Source of the DNA: Amycolatopsis umgeniensis
GTDB taxonomy: Bacteria; Actinomycetota; Actinomycetes; Mycobacteriales; Pseudonocardiaceae
Length of the DNA: 64,000 nucleotides
NCBI RefSeq assembly: GCF_014205155.1
Contig: NZ_JACHMX010000001.1
Span: 8,742,001 to 8,806,000, forward strand
Reading direction: 5' to 3'
The position numbers were made by a program, and so were the translations under genes. Shown one piece after another: positions 41,606-49,560 of the stretch; position 1 is the first letter of the stretch, and every line of letters starts with the position of its first letter. Under the pieces are notes generated by a model. It worked only from the letters and a program-made list of their open reading frames with translations, ran no database searches and was not told the origin of the DNA.

Positions 41606-42526
41606 ATGACACAGCCGCGGCCGCTGGGACCGGATTCGCTGACCTGGAAGTACTTCGGCGACTGGCGTGGGCTGCTCATCGCGCTCTGGGCCGGATCCAT
41701 GCAGAACATGCACCCCGAGCTGGGCGCGGGGGTCGAGGAGCACTCGCGGTTCTTCGAGGAGCGCTGGCAGCGGCTGTTCCGCTCGTTGTACCCGATCGGG
41801 GGAGTGATCTACGACGGCCCGCGCGCTCGGCAGACGGCGCTGGAGGTGCGCGGTTACCACGACCGGATCAAGGGCGTGGACAAGCAGGGGCGGCGCTATC
41901 ACGCGCTCAACCCGGACACCTTCTACTGGGCGCACTCGACGTTCTTCATGAGCGCGATCCTCATCGCCGACAACTTCGTCGGCGGCATCGGCGAGGCCGA
42001 GAAGCGGAAGCTGTTCGACGAGCACGTGCAGTGGTACGAGATGTACGGCATGAGCATGCGCCCGGTGCCGGAGTCTTGGGAGGACTTCCAGCTGTACTGG
42101 AAGCGCATGTGCGAGGACGTCCTGGAGGACAACAAGGCCACGCGCGACGTCCTCGACATCAAAGACCTCCCGAAACCGCATTTCCTGCCTTGGCTGCCGG
42201 ATTTCGCGTGGAAGCTGGTGCGCGGGCAGGTCGCGCGGAACTTCGTCTGGCTGACCGTCGGGTTGTACGACCCGCCGATCCGCGAGCGGCTCGGGTACAC
42301 CTGGACCGAACGCGACGAGCGTCGGCACCGGCGGATCGGGAAACTGATCAACGCGGCGTTCAAGCTGGTTCCGCGGGACCGTCGCTACCACCCGCGCGCC
42401 AGGGCGGGCTGGCGCCGGGAGCGTGGCGAACTGGCCACGGACGCGCCCTTGGTCGAGACTCCCGCGAGGAACCTTCCGCCGCTTTCGGAGCGGGGCAAAC
42501 CCGAGCACTACTCGCCGAACGTCTGA
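41606..42526 (+). CDS. MpaB-type oxygenase (DUF2236)
   Basis: This 306-residue protein of the DUF2236 family includes the heme-dependent latex-clearing rubber oxygenase and MpaB proteins. Family features are WKYFGDWRGLLIALWAGSMQ near the start, RTVY-like blocks replaced by QTALEVRGYHDRIKGVDKQGRRYHALNPDTFYWAHSTFF (about 75-115), and the YEMYGMSMRPVP segment. The histidines in the YHALN and WAHST parts are the expected heme or metal ligands. The ATG at 41606 has GAGGAG upstream. It is followed 12 bp later by an LLM oxidoreductase under the same TetR control. The substrate is unknown. Confidence 0.85.
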   Translation: MTQPRPLGPDSLTWKYFGDWRGLLIALWAGSMQNMHPELGAGVEEHSRFFEERWQRLFRSLYPIGGVIYDGPRARQTALEVRGYHDRIKGVDKQGRRYHALNPDTFYWAHSTFFMSAILIADNFVGGIGEAEKRKLFDEHVQWYEMYGMSMRPVPESWEDFQLYWKRMCEDVLEDNKATRDVLDIKDLPKPHFLPWLPDFAWKLVRGQVARNFVWLTVGLYDPPIRERLGYTWTERDERRHRRIGKLINAAFKLVPRDRRYHPRARAGWRRERGELATDAPLVETPARNLPPLSERGKPEHYSPNV

Positions 42527-42538
42527 TTAGGAGCCTCG

Positions 42539-43564
42539 ATGAAGCTGGGTTACCACCTCGGTTACTGGTCCTCCGGCCCGCCCGAGGGCGCGCTGGACGC
42601 GGTGCTGAAGGCCGAAGAGCTCGGCTTCGATTCCGTGTGGACCGCCGAGGGCTACGGTTCGGACGCCTTCACCCCGCTCGCCTGGTGGGGCGCGTCGACC
42701 AGCCGGATCAAGCTCGGCACCAACATCGTCCAGATGTCGGCGCGCACCCCGACCGCGACGGCCATGCACGCGCTGACCCTGGACCATCTGTCCGGCGGCC
42801 GGTTCGTACTAGGGCTCGGCGCGTCCGGGCCGCAGGTGGTCGAGGGCTGGTACGGGCAGCCCTATCCGAAGCCGCTGGCCCGCACCCGCGAGTACGTCGA
42901 CATCGTGCGGAAGGTCGTCGCGCGTGAGGCGCCGGTGACCCATGACGGGCAGCACTTCCAGTTGCCGCTGCAGGGCGGAACGGGGCTCGGCAAGGCGCTG
43001 AAGTCCACAGTGCACCCGTTCCGCAAGGAGATCCCGATCTTCCTCGCCGCCGAGGGGCCGAAGAACGTGGCGCTGTCGGCGGAGATCTGCGACGGCTGGC
43101 TCCCGCTGTTCTTCTCGCCCAAGAGCGACGACTTCTACCGGACGGCGCTGCAGGAGGGCTTCTCGCGCCCCGGCGCCAGGCACGGTTTCGACGATTTCGA
43201 GGTCGCCGCGTCCGTCCCGGTGCTCGTCCACGACGACGTCGAGGAGGCCGCGAGCTGGATCAAACCGTCGCTGGCGCTCTACATCGGCGGTATGGGCGCG
43301 AAATCGGTCAACTTCCATCACGACGTGTTCGCCAGGATGGGGTACGAGGACGTCGCGGACAAGGTCCAGGAGCTGTACCTGGCCGGTCGCAAGGACGAGG
43401 CGGTTGCCGCGATCCCGACGTCGCTGGTCGAGGACACGTCGCTGATCGGGCCCGCGGAAAAGATCCGTGACGAGCTCGCCGCCTGGGAGGAGACCGTGGT
43501 GACCACGCTGCTCCTGCGGGGCGATGCCGCCACGCTCGCGAAGGTCGCGGAGACCCTTTCGTAG
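42539..43564 (+). CDS. LLM-class F420-dependent oxidoreductase
   Basis: This 341-residue luciferase-like TIM barrel begins MKLGYHLGYWSSGPP. Typical blocks are AEELGFDSVWTAEGYGSDAFTPLAWWGA, IKLGTNIVQMSARTPTATAMHALTLDHLSGGRFVLGLGASGPQVVEGWYG and IFLAAEGPKNVALSAEICDGWLP, which match the F420-dependent (Mer-like) actinobacterial branch rather than FMN enzymes. An AGGAG lies upstream of the ATG. It is in an operon with the MpaB-type oxygenase, so the two may act on one substrate. Which reaction it catalyses cannot be told. Confidence 0.87.
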   Translation: MKLGYHLGYWSSGPPEGALDAVLKAEELGFDSVWTAEGYGSDAFTPLAWWGASTSRIKLGTNIVQMSARTPTATAMHALTLDHLSGGRFVLGLGASGPQVVEGWYGQPYPKPLARTREYVDIVRKVVAREAPVTHDGQHFQLPLQGGTGLGKALKSTVHPFRKEIPIFLAAEGPKNVALSAEICDGWLPLFFSPKSDDFYRTALQEGFSRPGARHGFDDFEVAASVPVLVHDDVEEAASWIKPSLALYIGGMGAKSVNFHHDVFARMGYEDVADKVQELYLAGRKDEAVAAIPTSLVEDTSLIGPAEKIRDELAAWEETVVTTLLLRGDAATLAKVAETLS

Positions 43565-43572
43565 CCGGAGCT

Positions 43573-43652
43573 GAAGGGCGCTTTCCCCGCATCGCATGCA
43601 GGGAAAGCGCCCTTCGCCGCGTCTTATGCGGGGAAAGGCCCCTTCAGCCCCC
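43573..43652. repeat. Intergenic hairpin repeat, family 2
   Basis: A perfect 15-bp stem (43573-43587 with 43601-43615; arm GAAGGGCGCTTTCCC) has a 13-base loop. A second, imperfect copy of the right arm follows (about 43627-43646, ATGCGGGGAAAGGCCCCTTC). It lies just after the LLM gene and can end that transcript, insulating the sphingolipid operon that starts downstream. Confidence 0.75.
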
Positions 43653-43666
43653 GGGCCTTCCGTGGG

Positions 43667-43695
43667 TTGCGACGGTGAGCCCCATCACGTAGCGT
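43667..43695 (+). promoter_or_regulatory. Candidate sigma-70-type promoter of the sphingolipid operon
   Basis: TTGCGA (43667-43672) and TAGCGT (43690-43695) are separated by exactly 17 bp, which suits the principal actinobacterial sigma factor. The -10 element directly abuts the long palindrome at 43696, which would cover the transcription start. Confidence 0.55.
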
Positions 43696-43736
43696 CCCGG
43701 CCACGAACATGAAGTCGGTTCATGTTCGTGGCCGGG
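43696..43736. promoter_or_regulatory. Perfect 41-bp palindrome (operator or leader hairpin) before the ceramidase gene
   Basis: Two 18-bp arms (43696-43713 and 43719-43736) are perfect inverted repeats around a five-base GTCGG centre; the inner half-site reads CACGAACATGAA. It lies between the -10 element and the Shine-Dalgarno sequence of the ceramidase gene, whose ATG is 11 bp further. It fits a repressor operator at the transcription start. As RNA it would form a very stable hairpin touching the ribosome-binding site GGGAGG (43734-43739). Confidence 0.75.
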
Positions 43737-43747
43737 AGGTGCTACTC

Positions 43748-45772
43748 ATGGCGGTGAGCCGGAGGCGGGTTCTTGCGGGTGCGGCGGCCTTGCCGGTCGC
43801 GGCCGGCGTGCTCGGCACGACGAGCGCACAGGCGGCGCAAACCGGGGCCCAGCAGGGTTTCCGCGTCGGCGTCGGCATCTCCGACGTCACCGGTCCCGCC
43901 GCCGAGAACGGCATGATGGGCTACTCGATGCCGCAGCAGCAGACCGCCGGCATCCATCTCCGCACCCGGGCACGGGCCTTCGTGGTCGACGACGGCGCCA
44001 AGCGGATCGCGTTCGTGACGGCCGATCTCGGTGCGCTGTTCCAGTCCGTCCATCAGGGCGTGATGCGCAAGCTCAAAGCCGCGTACGGCGAGCTCTACTC
44101 CGAGCAGAACGTGCTCCTCAACGCGACGCACACCCACTCCGCGTGCGGCGGCGATTCCCACTACGCCGCCTACGATCTGGCGATCCTCGGGTTCCAGCAG
44201 GAGGTCTACGACGCTGTCGTCGACGGGATCTTCGAGGCCATCAGCCGGGCGCACGCGAGCCTCGCGCCCGGGTCCATCCGGCTCGGCCGCGCGGAACTGA
44301 CCAAGGCGAGCGTCAACCGCTCCCGCAAGGCCTTCGACCTGAACCCGAAGGCGGACAAGGACCACTTCCCGCAGGCGATCGACCCGGCCGTCACGGTGCT
44401 GCGGTTCAGCCAGAACGGCGCCGACGTCGGCGCGATCAGCTGGTTCGCCACGCACGGGACGTCGATGAGCAACGGCAACCACCTGATCAGCGGCGACAAC
44501 AAGGGGTACGCCGCCTACGAGTGGGAGCACGACCACGCCGGCGTGCGCTACCTCGACGGGAATCCGCGGTTCGTCGCCGCGTTCCCGCAGACCAACACCG
44601 GCGACATGAGCCCGAACCTGAACCTGACGCCGGGAACGCCGGAGACGGAGTTCGAGAACACCCGCACCATCGGCGACCTCCAGTTCCGCGCGGCGAAGAG
44701 CGCTTTCGACGCGGCCGCCGAAGCCGTGACCGGCGGCGTCGACCACCGGATGTGCTACGTCGACATGTCCGACGTCGAGGTCGACGCGAAGTACACGCCG
44801 AACGGACGGCCGCAGCACACCTGCACCGCCGCGATCGGGGTGTCGATGCTGGCGGGAAGCCGCGAGGACGGCCCCGGCCTGCCGCTCCCGGAAGGCGTGA
44901 AGAACCCGTTCATCGACTGGCTCGGCGGCATCGACGCGCCGATCCCGCAGGCGCTCGCCGACGCGCAGGCGCCGAAGGTGGTCGCCGTCCCGTTCGGCGC
45001 GATGAAGCCGTACCCGTGGACGCCGGAGGTCCTGCCGCTGCAGATCGTCCGGATCGGACAGCTGCACCTCGTGGCCGTGCCCGCCGAGCTGACGATCGTC
45101 TCCGGGCTGCGCCTGCGCCGCACCGTCGCCGCCGAACTCGGCGTCCCGCTGGAGAACGTGCTCGTCCAGGGCTACTCCAACGCCTACAGCCAATACGTCA
45201 CCACGCCCGAGGAGTACGACTCGCAGCAGTACGAAGGCGCGTCGACCCTCTACGGCCGGTACACGCTTCCCGCGTACCAGCAGGAATTCGCCAAGCTCGC
45301 GGCCGCGATGAAGGCAGGCAGGCCGGTGCCGCACGGGCCGACGCCGCGCGATCTGCGCGGCAAGCTGATCAACTTCCAGCCCGGGGTCGTCTTCGACAGC
45401 GCGCCCGCGTTCAAGTCCTTCGGCGACGTCTTGGCCGACGCGAAGAGCACCTATGCGCGCGGCGAACAGGTCGCCGTCGAATTCGTCACCGGACATCCGA
45501 AGAACGACCTCCGGCGCGGCGGCACGTTCCTCGAGATCCAGCGGCTCGTCGACGGCAAGTGGGTCCGCCACGCCGACGACGGAGACTGGGACACCAAGTA
45601 TCACTGGGCGCGGACTTTCGTCGCCGAATCGAAAGCCGTCGTCCACTGGAAGATCCCCGCGAACGCCCCGATCGGCAAATACCGCGTGGTCCACTTCGGC
45701 AACTGGAAGAACGGCTGGAACGGGACGATCTCCGCGTTCAGCGGGACTTCCCGGACGTTCGTCGTCTCCTGA
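43748..45772 (+). CDS. Secreted neutral/alkaline ceramidase
   Basis: This 674-residue enzyme cleaves ceramide into sphingosine and a fatty acid. The ATG at 43748 starts a Tat-type signal (SRRRVLAG, then a hydrophobic stretch to SAQA). An upstream in-frame ATG at 43709 lies inside a palindrome and lacks a ribosome-binding site. Family motifs are VGISDVTGPAAENGMMGYSMP, the Zn ligand region NATHTHSACGG, the nucleophile region GDMSPNLNL (Ser in the D-M-S block, near residue 290), and a late PEEYDSQQYEGASTLYG. The C-terminal beta-sandwich is present, so the protein is full length. Next comes a sphingomyelinase-like gene 17 bp later in the same operon. Confidence 0.92.
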   Translation: MAVSRRRVLAGAAALPVAAGVLGTTSAQAAQTGAQQGFRVGVGISDVTGPAAENGMMGYSMPQQQTAGIHLRTRARAFVVDDGAKRIAFVTADLGALFQSVHQGVMRKLKAAYGELYSEQNVLLNATHTHSACGGDSHYAAYDLAILGFQQEVYDAVVDGIFEAISRAHASLAPGSIRLGRAELTKASVNRSRKAFDLNPKADKDHFPQAIDPAVTVLRFSQNGADVGAISWFATHGTSMSNGNHLISGDNKGYAAYEWEHDHAGVRYLDGNPRFVAAFPQTNTGDMSPNLNLTPGTPETEFENTRTIGDLQFRAAKSAFDAAAEAVTGGVDHRMCYVDMSDVEVDAKYTPNGRPQHTCTAAIGVSMLAGSREDGPGLPLPEGVKNPFIDWLGGIDAPIPQALADAQAPKVVAVPFGAMKPYPWTPEVLPLQIVRIGQLHLVAVPAELTIVSGLRLRRTVAAELGVPLENVLVQGYSNAYSQYVTTPEEYDSQQYEGASTLYGRYTLPAYQQEFAKLAAAMKAGRPVPHGPTPRDLRGKLINFQPGVVFDSAPAFKSFGDVLADAKSTYARGEQVAVEFVTGHPKNDLRRGGTFLEIQRLVDGKWVRHADDGDWDTKYHWARTFVAESKAVVHWKIPANAPIGKYRVVHFGNWKNGWNGTISAFSGTSRTFVVS

Positions 45773-45789
45773 CACCGGAAGGGTCTTTC

Positions 45790-46749
45790 GTGCGGAAGCT
45801 CGCCCTACTCGCCATCGCCGCCGCCATGTTCGCCGGAACCGCGGTCCCCGCCCAAGCCGCCGTCTCGGTGAAGGTCATGGCCTTCAACATCTGGCAGCTG
45901 CCGTGGATCGCCAGCCCGAACACCTCGGACAAGCAGGCGAGGGCCCGCGCGGCCGAGGCCGTCATCCGCGCGAACGACGCCGACGTCGTCGTCCTGGACG
46001 AGGCGTTCAGCGCGCAGGCGGAGGAAATGCGGAACCGGCTGAAGGACGTCTGGCCGCACCAGACGCCACTCGTCGGCCAGTACTGCAAGACCTCGCCGGG
46101 CTGGACCACGGTGAACGGGAACTGCTCGAATTCCCCGATCGTGGTCAACGGCGGGGTCACCGTGCTGAGCAAGGCGCCGGTGACCGAACAGCACCAGCTG
46201 GTCTTCCGCAATTCCTACTCGGGTACGGCGGACTACCTGTCCAACAAGGGCGCCGCGCTCGCCCGGCTGGTCGTGAACGGCAAGCCGCTCTGGATCGCGG
46301 GCACCCACATGCAGGCCGACGAGGGACCGGAGACGCTGCCGAAGGCGCACGGGATCCGGATGGCGCAACTCGGCGAGATCCGGGACCTGGTCACGAAATA
46401 CGCGCCCGCGGGCGAGCCGGTCGTGATCGCCGGCGATCTGAACATCGAGTACTGGGCGGGACAGGGGCGCAAGGACGGCTCCGGCCGGACCCAGGTCCAG
46501 CAGGGTGAAGCCGCCCTCGACGGGGTCCTCCGCACGACCGGCGAAGGCGCGTACACCTTCGACGCGGCGACGAACCCGAACGCCGCGAAGTCCGTTCCGG
46601 CGACCTACCGCGACTCGCTGGACTACGTCGGCGCCGTGCGCGCGGGCGGCCGTCCACTCGCCGCTGTCGGCCCGGTACAGCTCGTGCATTACGACGGTGG
46701 CACGATTCCCTCCGACCACTACCCGGTGGTGGCCAAGATCCAATACTGA
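45790..46749 (+). CDS. Secreted sphingomyelin phosphodiesterase-like enzyme
   Basis: This 319-residue protein has a Sec signal peptide (about 1-23, ending PAQA) and belongs to the endonuclease/exonuclease/phosphatase (DNase I-like) fold. Motifs in order: VMAFNIWQLPW (Asn metal ligand), DVVVLDEAF (Glu/Asp position), WIAGTHMQADEG (catalytic His), IAGDLNIEYW (Asp/Asn) and IPSDHYPVVAKI (Asp-His pair). The GTHMQAD block and overall size resemble bacterial sphingomyelinase C, which releases ceramide. The GTG at 45790 has GGAAGGG upstream. Being next to a ceramidase strengthens the call. A phospholipase C or nuclease of the same fold is the alternative. Confidence 0.83.
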   Translation: MRKLALLAIAAAMFAGTAVPAQAAVSVKVMAFNIWQLPWIASPNTSDKQARARAAEAVIRANDADVVVLDEAFSAQAEEMRNRLKDVWPHQTPLVGQYCKTSPGWTTVNGNCSNSPIVVNGGVTVLSKAPVTEQHQLVFRNSYSGTADYLSNKGAALARLVVNGKPLWIAGTHMQADEGPETLPKAHGIRMAQLGEIRDLVTKYAPAGEPVVIAGDLNIEYWAGQGRKDGSGRTQVQQGEAALDGVLRTTGEGAYTFDAATNPNAAKSVPATYRDSLDYVGAVRAGGRPLAAVGPVQLVHYDGGTIPSDHYPVVAKIQY

Positions 46750-46783
46750 GGCCTTCATCGGGAGAATCGCCTCGAGGAGGATC

Positions 46784-48088
46784 ATGGCATCGCTGCCAGC
46801 ACGGACGAGGTACCGCTACTCGCTCGGCTCGTTCGTCACCGGCCCGTTCGGCACGGTTCCCGGCCTGCTCCTCCTGAAGTACCTCACCGACACGATGGGC
46901 GTCGCGGCCGGCGTGGCGGGTTTGATCGTGTTCGTTCCCAAAGCCTGGGACGTGCTCTTCAACCCGATCGCGGGCAGGCTGTCGGACGCGGACATGGTCC
47001 GCACCGGCAGCCGCCGCCGGTTCCTGCTCTTCGGCGGCATCGGCGTCTCGATCCTCTTCGCGGCGCTGTTCGCGCACCCGGGCTTCGGCGGACCGGTGCC
47101 CGACGCGATCTACGTCGTCGTCGTGTTCCTGTTGTGCGCCACCGCGTACGCGTTCTTCCAAGTGCCGTTCAACGCGCTGCCCGCCGAACTGACGGACTCG
47201 GCCGAGGAACGCACCAAGCTGACCAGCATCCGGATCGGTTTCCTCGCGGTCGCCATCCTGATCTGCGGCGGCGGCGCGCCCGCGATCACCGAAGTCATCG
47301 GTGGCGTCGCGGGCTACCGCGTCATGGGCGTGTTCATCGCCGTGATCATCCTGCTCGCGACCCTCGGCGTGTACTTCGGACTGAAGGACGCCCCGGTCGG
47401 CGCGCTGCGGCCGAACACGGTGAGCCCGCGCGAACTGCTCCGGACGCTCGCGCAGTGGCGGCCGTTCCGCTGGCTGCTCGGGGTCTACTTCGTCCAGGCG
47501 CTCGGCATCGGCACGGTGCTGGCGGCGATCCCGTTCTTCGCCGAGCGGATCCTCGGCAGCTCCGGCTACTCGACGCTCCTGTTCGTCGGCTTCGTCGGCC
47601 CGGCGCTGCTGACCATGCCGCTGTGGCCCAAACTCGGCGCGAGCGTGGGGAAGCTGGCCGGGTTCCGGCTCGCCACCGCCGCGTTCGGTGTCGGTCTGTT
47701 CGGGCTGCTCGGCGCCAAGGTGTTCTCGTTGCCCGTCACGATGGTGTTCGTCGCCTTCTGCGGCGTCGGCTACGCGGGGATCTCGGTGTTCCCGCTGGCG
47801 ATCCTGCCGGATCTGATCAGCGACGAGGAGGAGCGGACCGGTGAGACCAGGGCCGGGGTCGCCGCCGGGGTGTGGACGGCGTCGGAGACGCTGGGGCTCG
47901 CGCTCGGCCCGGGTATCTGGGGGCTGGTGCTCCAATTCGGCGGCTACCAGTCCGGTCTCGACGCGAACACCGCGCAGCCGGACAGCGCGCTCACGGCGAT
48001 CCTGCTCGGCGCGTCGATCCTCCCGGCGGTGCTGATCCTGTTCGGTATCCCGCTGCTGAGGAAGTCCGTACTGGAGCGTCGGTCGTGA
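46784..48088 (+). CDS. MFS (GPH/MFSD2-like) transporter
   Basis: This 434-residue protein has about twelve membrane helices. The ATG at 46784 has GAGGAGG upstream. It shows the GPH-family block KAWDVLFNPIAGRLSDADMVRTGSRRRFLL between helices 2 and 3, and FFQVPFNALPAELTDSAEERTKLTSIR between helices 4 and 5. This family includes melibiose/glucuronide symporters and the animal lysolipid transporter MFSD2A. In this operon, between a sphingomyelinase and an S1P-lyase-like gene and overlapping the latter by 4 bp, uptake of sphingoid bases or lysosphingolipids is a reasonable inference. Sugar transport cannot be excluded. Confidence 0.85.
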   Translation: MASLPARTRYRYSLGSFVTGPFGTVPGLLLLKYLTDTMGVAAGVAGLIVFVPKAWDVLFNPIAGRLSDADMVRTGSRRRFLLFGGIGVSILFAALFAHPGFGGPVPDAIYVVVVFLLCATAYAFFQVPFNALPAELTDSAEERTKLTSIRIGFLAVAILICGGGAPAITEVIGGVAGYRVMGVFIAVIILLATLGVYFGLKDAPVGALRPNTVSPRELLRTLAQWRPFRWLLGVYFVQALGIGTVLAAIPFFAERILGSSGYSTLLFVGFVGPALLTMPLWPKLGASVGKLAGFRLATAAFGVGLFGLLGAKVFSLPVTMVFVAFCGVGYAGISVFPLAILPDLISDEEERTGETRAGVAAGVWTASETLGLALGPGIWGLVLQFGGYQSGLDANTAQPDSALTAILLGASILPAVLILFGIPLLRKSVLERRS

Positions 48089-49485
48089 CCGCCGAGGACG
48101 TCCTGCGGGAGCTCCGGGAACTGCGCGCGGGCGACCTGCCGACGCACGGCGGCCGCACCCTCGCTTATGTCTACGACAGCGGTCTGTCCGAAGTGGACGA
48201 ACTCGGCGCGGCGGCGCACGCGCTGGCGTCGTCGGCCAACGGTCTCGACCCGACGGCGTTCCCCAGCCTGTTGCGCATGGAGAACGACCTCGTCGGCACC
48301 GCGGCGCGGCTGCTGGGCGGCACGGCGGAGACGGTCGGTTCGGTGACCTCGGGCGGCACCGAGTCGTGCATGCTCGCCGTCCTGGCCGCCCGCGACGCGC
48401 GCCCGGACGTGGCGTCGCCGAGCATCGTGCTGCCCACGACCGCGCACGCCGCGTTCCACAAGGCGGCGCATTTCTTCGGTGTCCGCGTGGTTTCGGTGCC
48501 GGTCGACCCGGTGACCTTCCGCGCCGTTCCCGAGGCGATGGCCGCGGCGGTCGACGACACCACGGTGCTCGTCGTCGCGAGCGCGCCGTCCTACGCCCAC
48601 GGCGTCCTCGACCCGATCCCGGAGATCGCCGCGCAGCTGGACGGCGTCCGGTTCCATGTCGACGCCTGCATCGGCGGCTGGGTGCTGCCGTACCTGGAGC
48701 TCGGCCCCTTCGGCTTCGACGTCCCCGGTGTCACCAGCGTCTCGGTGGACCTGCACAAGTACGCCTACTGCCCGAAAGGCGTGTCGGTCCTCTTGCACGC
48801 CGACGCCGGACTGCGCCGGCCGCAGTACTTCGCCAGCGCCGACTGGCCCGGCTACACGATGCTGAACACCACACTCCAGAGCACTCGATCGGGTGGTCCG
48901 CTCGCGGCGGCGTGGGCGGTTGTGCGTCATGTCGGCGACGAGGGTTACGTGAAGCTGGCTTCGGCCGCGCGTGCGGCCGCCGTGGAGATCCGTGCCGGAA
49001 TCGAGGCACTGGAAGGACTACGCGTCCTCGGCGACCCGGTGTCGACCCTGCTCGCGTTCACCGTCGAGCCCGGTGCGGGGTTCGACCTGTTCACCGTCGC
49101 GGACGAGATGCGGGAGCGCGGCTGGTACGTCCAGCCCCAGTTCGCCCACGAAACTTCGCCCGCGAACCTGCACCTGACCGTGACGGCCGCGAATCGAGGG
49201 AGTGAAAATGAGTTCCTGGTCGATCTCGCCGCTTCGGTCGTGGCCGCTCGCGAGTCCGGCCCGGTCGTCGTCGACCCGCAGGTGGCGGAGTTCGTCGCCG
49301 CACTGGACCCCGCGACCTTGACTCCGGAGCAGTTCGCCGGACTGCTGGCAGCCGCCGGGCTCGGCGGCGACACGGGCCTGCCCACCCGGATGGCGGAGAT
49401 CAACGCCCTGCTGGCCGCGGCACCCGGTCCGTTGCGGGAACGGCTACTGCTGGAGTTCCTCGGCGCGTTGTACACGGCTTCCTGA
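48085..49485 (+). CDS. Sphingosine-1-phosphate-lyase-like PLP-dependent enzyme
   Basis: This 466-residue group II PLP decarboxylase-fold protein is closest in layout to sphingosine-1-phosphate lyase (Dpl1/SGPL1), which splits phosphorylated sphingoid bases into an aldehyde and phosphoethanolamine. It shows GSVTSGGTESCMLAVLAARD (phosphate cup, near 88), FHVDACIGGWVLPYLE (PLP Asp, near 190), and VDLHKYAYCPKGVSVLL near 225 with the Schiff-base Lys. The GTG start overlaps the MFS stop (GTGA). After about residue 385 it has an Ala/Leu-rich tail. No sphingoid kinase is encoded nearby, so the phosphorylated substrate must be made elsewhere or the substrate differs. Glutamate/tyrosine decarboxylase is the alternative. 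Confidence 0.83.
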   Translation: MTAEDVLRELRELRAGDLPTHGGRTLAYVYDSGLSEVDELGAAAHALASSANGLDPTAFPSLLRMENDLVGTAARLLGGTAETVGSVTSGGTESCMLAVLAARDARPDVASPSIVLPTTAHAAFHKAAHFFGVRVVSVPVDPVTFRAVPEAMAAAVDDTTVLVVASAPSYAHGVLDPIPEIAAQLDGVRFHVDACIGGWVLPYLELGPFGFDVPGVTSVSVDLHKYAYCPKGVSVLLHADAGLRRPQYFASADWPGYTMLNTTLQSTRSGGPLAAAWAVVRHVGDEGYVKLASAARAAAVEIRAGIEALEGLRVLGDPVSTLLAFTVEPGAGFDLFTVADEMRERGWYVQPQFAHETSPANLHLTVTAANRGSENEFLVDLAASVVAARESGPVVVDPQVAEFVAALDPATLTPEQFAGLLAAAGLGGDTGLPTRMAEINALLAAAPGPLRERLLLEFLGALYTAS

Positions 49486-49506
49486 TCCGACCTTGACGCA
49501 ATCGGT

Positions 49507-49534
49507 CGGTTGCTATACAAAGTTATAGCAACCG
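49507..49534. promoter_or_regulatory. ArsR-type operator/promoter of the SRPBCC operon
   Basis: This is a perfect inverted repeat of 11-bp arms (CGGTTGCTATA and complement) with a six-base spacer. It overlaps the likely -10 TATACA (49514-49519); TTGACG at 49493-49498 is a possible -35 with a short spacing. The ArsR gene two positions downstream is the likely ligand-responsive repressor. Confidence 0.75.
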
Positions 49535-49560
49535 ATTGATTGCTACTTGAGGAGGAAGTC

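Noticed and set aside
43709..43747. Upstream in-frame ATG giving the ceramidase thirteen extra residues
   Set aside because: The codon lies inside the perfect palindrome, has no ribosome-binding site and precedes a proper Tat signal starting at 43748.
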